DNA of 7,507 nt from Sulfurimonas sp. (lineage in GTDB: Bacteria > Campylobacterota > Campylobacteria > Campylobacterales > Sulfurimonadaceae). The position numbers and the translations under genes were made by a program. The DNA is taken from assembly GCA_002733155.1 (NCBI GenBank), contig NVUO01000007.1, positions 54,784 through 62,290 of the forward strand, in the 5' to 3' direction. Shown here in pieces: positions 5,610-7,507 of this stretch. Each line of letters begins with the position of its first letter. The stretch's first letter is position 1. Under the pieces are notes generated by a model. That model saw only the letters and a program-made list of their open reading frames with translations, had not been told where the DNA came from and searched no databases.

Positions 5610-6908
5610 ATGATAGAAATAGTATATTTATTAATAGGTTTTGTTTTTGGCGGAGCTGCCATTTGGCTAACAAGTGTTAAAACATTACAAAACAACTTAA
5701 AAACTAATGCAAACACTTTAGATATTATTAAAGAGGATTTAGAGACTAAAAAAAATGATGGATATACACTTTTAAATGAAAACTCTGTTTTACAAGAGCG
5801 TATAAGGAATATGATACAAAAAAGTGAATCAGAACTTTTACAAGAAAAAAAGTCTAATCAAGATAAACTCAATATGTTAGAAAAAAATAAAGAACAAATG
5901 AAACTAGAGTTTAAAGATTTAGCAGACAAAATTTTACAAACAAACTCAGAAAAATTCTCTATGCAAAATCAGGAAAATCTAAATAAGATGATTAATCCTA
6001 TAAAGGAACAGTTCACTGCATTTAAAAAGCAGATAGATGATGTATATGTTCAAGAAGCAAAAGACCGTTCAACACTTCAAGCTGAGATAAAAAGTATAAA
6101 AGAGATTAATCATCAAATGAGTGCTGATGCTAAAAAGCTTACAAATGCCCTTAAAGGCGAAAGTAAAACTCAGGGTATCTGGGGTGAGATGATTTTAGAA
6201 AGAGTTTTAGAAAACTCAGGTCTACGTGAGGGTGAGGAATATGAACGTGAGGTAAGTTTAGAACATGAGAGTGATGGATCTCGTTACCGTCCAGATGTAA
6301 TTGTACACCTACCAGATTCAAGAGAAATAATAATAGATGCAAAAACTTCCTTAACTGCCTATGAAAGATACGCATCTGAAAATGAAGAAAATTTAAAAGA
6401 AAATTTTGCAAAAGAGCATCTAAATTCTATAAAAAAACATATAAAAGAGTTAAGCCAAAAGGATTACACAAACCTAAAAGGTATAAAAAGCTTAGACTTT
6501 ATTTTTATGTTTGTACCAGTTGAATCTGCCTTACTAATGGCTCTAGAATATGATTCTTCACTTTTTGATTGGGCTTTTAAACAAAATGTTATCTTAGTTG
6601 GACCAACTACCTTAATGGTCTCTCTTAGGGCAGTTGAAAATACTTGGAAGTACGAACATCAACAAAGAAATGCCTTAGAGATAGCAAAACGTGCTGGGCT
6701 TTTATATGATAAGTTTGTTGGTTTTGTTGAAAGTGTAGAAAAACTTGGCAAACAATTAGGCACTGCACAAAAAACTTATGATGATGCTTACTCAAAACTC
6801 CATACTGGGGCTGGAAGTGTAACAAGCCAATTTCAAAAACTAGAAAAACTTGGAGCTGCAGCAAGTAAAAAATTACCTGAGCATATCCTAAGGGCTATTG
6901 AAGATTAA
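5610..6908 (+). CDS. rmuC: DNA recombination protein RmuC
   Basis: RmuC-family protein of 432 residues, a predicted nuclease-like factor that limits DNA inversion and rearrangement at repeats in E. coli. An N-terminal membrane helix (about 3-22) is followed by a long charged coiled coil (about 25-180, rich in E, K, Q and N). The conserved core then begins at GIWGEMILERVLENSGL (about 189), with the PD-(D/E)xK-like catalytic set R-P228-D229, D243-A-K245 in IIIDAKTSL, and later the family blocks FIFMFVPVESAL and ILVGPTTLMVSLRAVE. The C-terminus is GAAASKKLPEHILRAIED. Length is typical. The start is supported by AGGA at 5600-5603. It has its own TATAAT and appears independent of the two-component operon. 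In-frame codons after the stop hint at a lost extension. Confidence 0.95.
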   Translation: MIEIVYLLIGFVFGGAAIWLTSVKTLQNNLKTNANTLDIIKEDLETKKNDGYTLLNENSVLQERIRNMIQKSESELLQEKKSNQDKLNMLEKNKEQMKLEFKDLADKILQTNSEKFSMQNQENLNKMINPIKEQFTAFKKQIDDVYVQEAKDRSTLQAEIKSIKEINHQMSADAKKLTNALKGESKTQGIWGEMILERVLENSGLREGEEYEREVSLEHESDGSRYRPDVIVHLPDSREIIIDAKTSLTAYERYASENEENLKENFAKEHLNSIKKHIKELSQKDYTNLKGIKSLDFIFMFVPVESALLMALEYDSSLFDWAFKQNVILVGPTTLMVSLRAVENTWKYEHQQRNALEIAKRAGLLYDKFVGFVESVEKLGKQLGTAQKTYDDAYSKLHTGAGSVTSQFQKLEKLGAAASKKLPEHILRAIED

Positions 6909-7031
6909 GATAAAAGCTAAGAAGAAAAATCGAGTAAAAAGATATTAAAAGAACTTGAAAAAATGATTTAGAGCTCATAAATTCACAGCTACAACATTAA
7001 ATATAGATTAAATAATAAACTTAATACAAAA
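6909..7031. other. Gene-free stretch after rmuC
   Basis: I see no complete gene and no convincing stem-loop terminator. In the rmuC frame the sequence after the stop reads DKS, a second TAA (6918-6920), then EEKSSKKILKELEKMI to TAG at 6969-6971, a protein-like lysine/glutamate-rich segment that may be the remnant of a longer C-terminus or a chance A-rich reading. The rest is A+T-rich spacer. Confidence 0.4.
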
Positions 7032-7060
7032 TTAACATATATTTATTAACATTGTACTAT
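7032..7060 (+). promoter_or_regulatory. Promoter of the TonB-dependent receptor
   Basis: TTAACA (7032-7037) and TACTAT (7055-7060) are separated by 17 bp, a good match to the housekeeping -35/-10 pattern. An ATTAACAT sequence occurs at 7031-7038 and again at 7045-7052, 14 bp apart, inside the promoter spacer, and could be a regulator site. I do not see a convincing Fur box. The ATG follows 20 bp after the -10, with AAGG at 7068-7071 nine bases before it. Confidence 0.5.
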
Positions 7061-7080
7061 TATTTACAAGGTTAAGAAAA

Positions 7081-7507
7081 ATGAACGCTAAAATATCATT
7101 ATCAATTATTTGTGCCCTAACTATAAATGCAATAGCATTAGACTTAGGAACTATACAAGTTGAATCATCTACTATTGATGATAAGTTCCAGTCAAAAATG
7201 TTAAAAGTATCAAATACTACTATTATCCAAGCAGAAGAGATAGAAGATAAGCATGCTGAAAATATAGCTGATGTACTTAATAACATTCCAGGTGTTACAG
7301 TTAGAAAAAATGAAGGTGATTCAAATAAGATACATATTAGAGGTATTACTGCTGAAATGTATATGGGTGAAAAACCTGGGGTAGCTATAGTAATTGATGG
7401 GGTACCTGTTCAAGAGAGAGCTGGTAGTGTTAACATAGATAGTGATAATATTGAGAGTATAAAAATCATTAAAGGTGGGGCATCTTATCTTTATGGTAAT
7501 GATGCAT
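7081..7507 (+). CDS. TonB-dependent outer-membrane receptor (N-terminal part)
   Basis: The first 142 residues of a TonB-dependent receptor, an outer-membrane beta-barrel that imports metal complexes, vitamins or similar ligands using TonB energy. A signal peptide (MNAKISLSIICALTINAIA, likely cleaved after A19) is followed by a TonB-box-like GTIQVESS. The plug domain then runs from about residue 50: IADVLNNIPGVTV, HIRGI, AIVIDGVPV and IESIKIIKGGASYLYG, all standard plug landmarks. The 22-strand barrel lies beyond the window, so the ligand cannot be read; siderophore/heme or copper receptors of this plug type are all possible. It has its own promoter and AAGG ribosome-binding site. Family is certain, substrate unknown. 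Confidence 0.94.
   Translation, partial: MNAKISLSIICALTINAIALDLGTIQVESSTIDDKFQSKMLKVSNTTIIQAEEIEDKHAENIADVLNNIPGVTVRKNEGDSNKIHIRGITAEMYMGEKPGVAIVIDGVPVQERAGSVNIDSDNIESIKIIKGGASYLYGNDA

Noticed and set aside
6151..6864. Two minus-strand open frames within rmuC (6151-6411, 6625-6864)
   Set aside because: His/Leu/Phe-rich products are the mirror of conserved rmuC codons, not genes.
6909..7031. Rho-independent terminator or small RNA after rmuC
   Set aside because: No stable G+C-containing stem followed by a T run could be found by eye.
7032..7286. Minus-strand open frame over the receptor start
   Set aside because: It overlaps the receptor signal peptide and plug, which are clearly coding on the plus strand.
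1..7507. CRISPR array, tRNA/rRNA genes, insertion sequences or phage genes
   Set aside because: No regularly spaced repeats, no tRNA-like cloverleaf, no transposase or inverted-repeat ends were seen.

Overview
The window is strongly A+T-rich, compact Gram-negative DNA with short or overlapping gene junctions. Lipoprotein and Tat signals, an LpxH-like phosphatase, a TonB-dependent receptor, a histidine kinase without HAMP and extended -10 promoters together suggest a free-living Campylobacterota species (Sulfurimonas/Arcobacter-like). That placement is an inference from gene style, not from a marker gene.

Layout. On the minus strand, 1-1171 holds the N-terminal 390 residues of a CueO/SufI-type multicopper oxidase with a combined Tat and lipoprotein signal. 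A 128-bp divergent intergenic region follows. It carries two perfect 11-bp direct repeats 33 bp apart, bracketing a perfect TATAAT. Everything from 1300 on is on the plus strand. First comes an LpxH-like metallophosphatase overlapping a patatin-like phospholipase. Next, apparently behind its own extended -10 promoter, is a tightly overlapped set: an OmpR-family response regulator, a HAMP-less histidine kinase, a small lipoprotein with three Lys-Cys-Gly motifs, and a YitH-type GNAT acetyltransferase. The acetyltransferase is broken by an in-frame TGA and a one-base insertion in an A8 tract. RmuC follows with its own TATAAT and Shine-Dalgarno, then a gene-free stretch with a good promoter, then the first 142 residues of a TonB-dependent outer-membrane receptor that runs off the window.

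How the parts may fit. The multicopper oxidase, the cysteine-motif lipoprotein encoded with a two-component system, and the TonB receptor would suit an envelope metal (copper) response. The repeats upstream of the oxidase look like sites for an OmpR-family regulator. This is a hypothesis: the sensor domain shows no diagnostic metal motif. The LpxH-like and patatin pair points to envelope lipid turnover.

Most noteworthy items: the KCG lipoprotein, which resembles EGKCG-type copper-binding (HvfA/bufferin) precursors but has a lipoprotein signal and no modification enzymes in view; the repeat operator; a predicted leaderless mRNA for the response regulator; and the doubly disrupted acetyltransferase.
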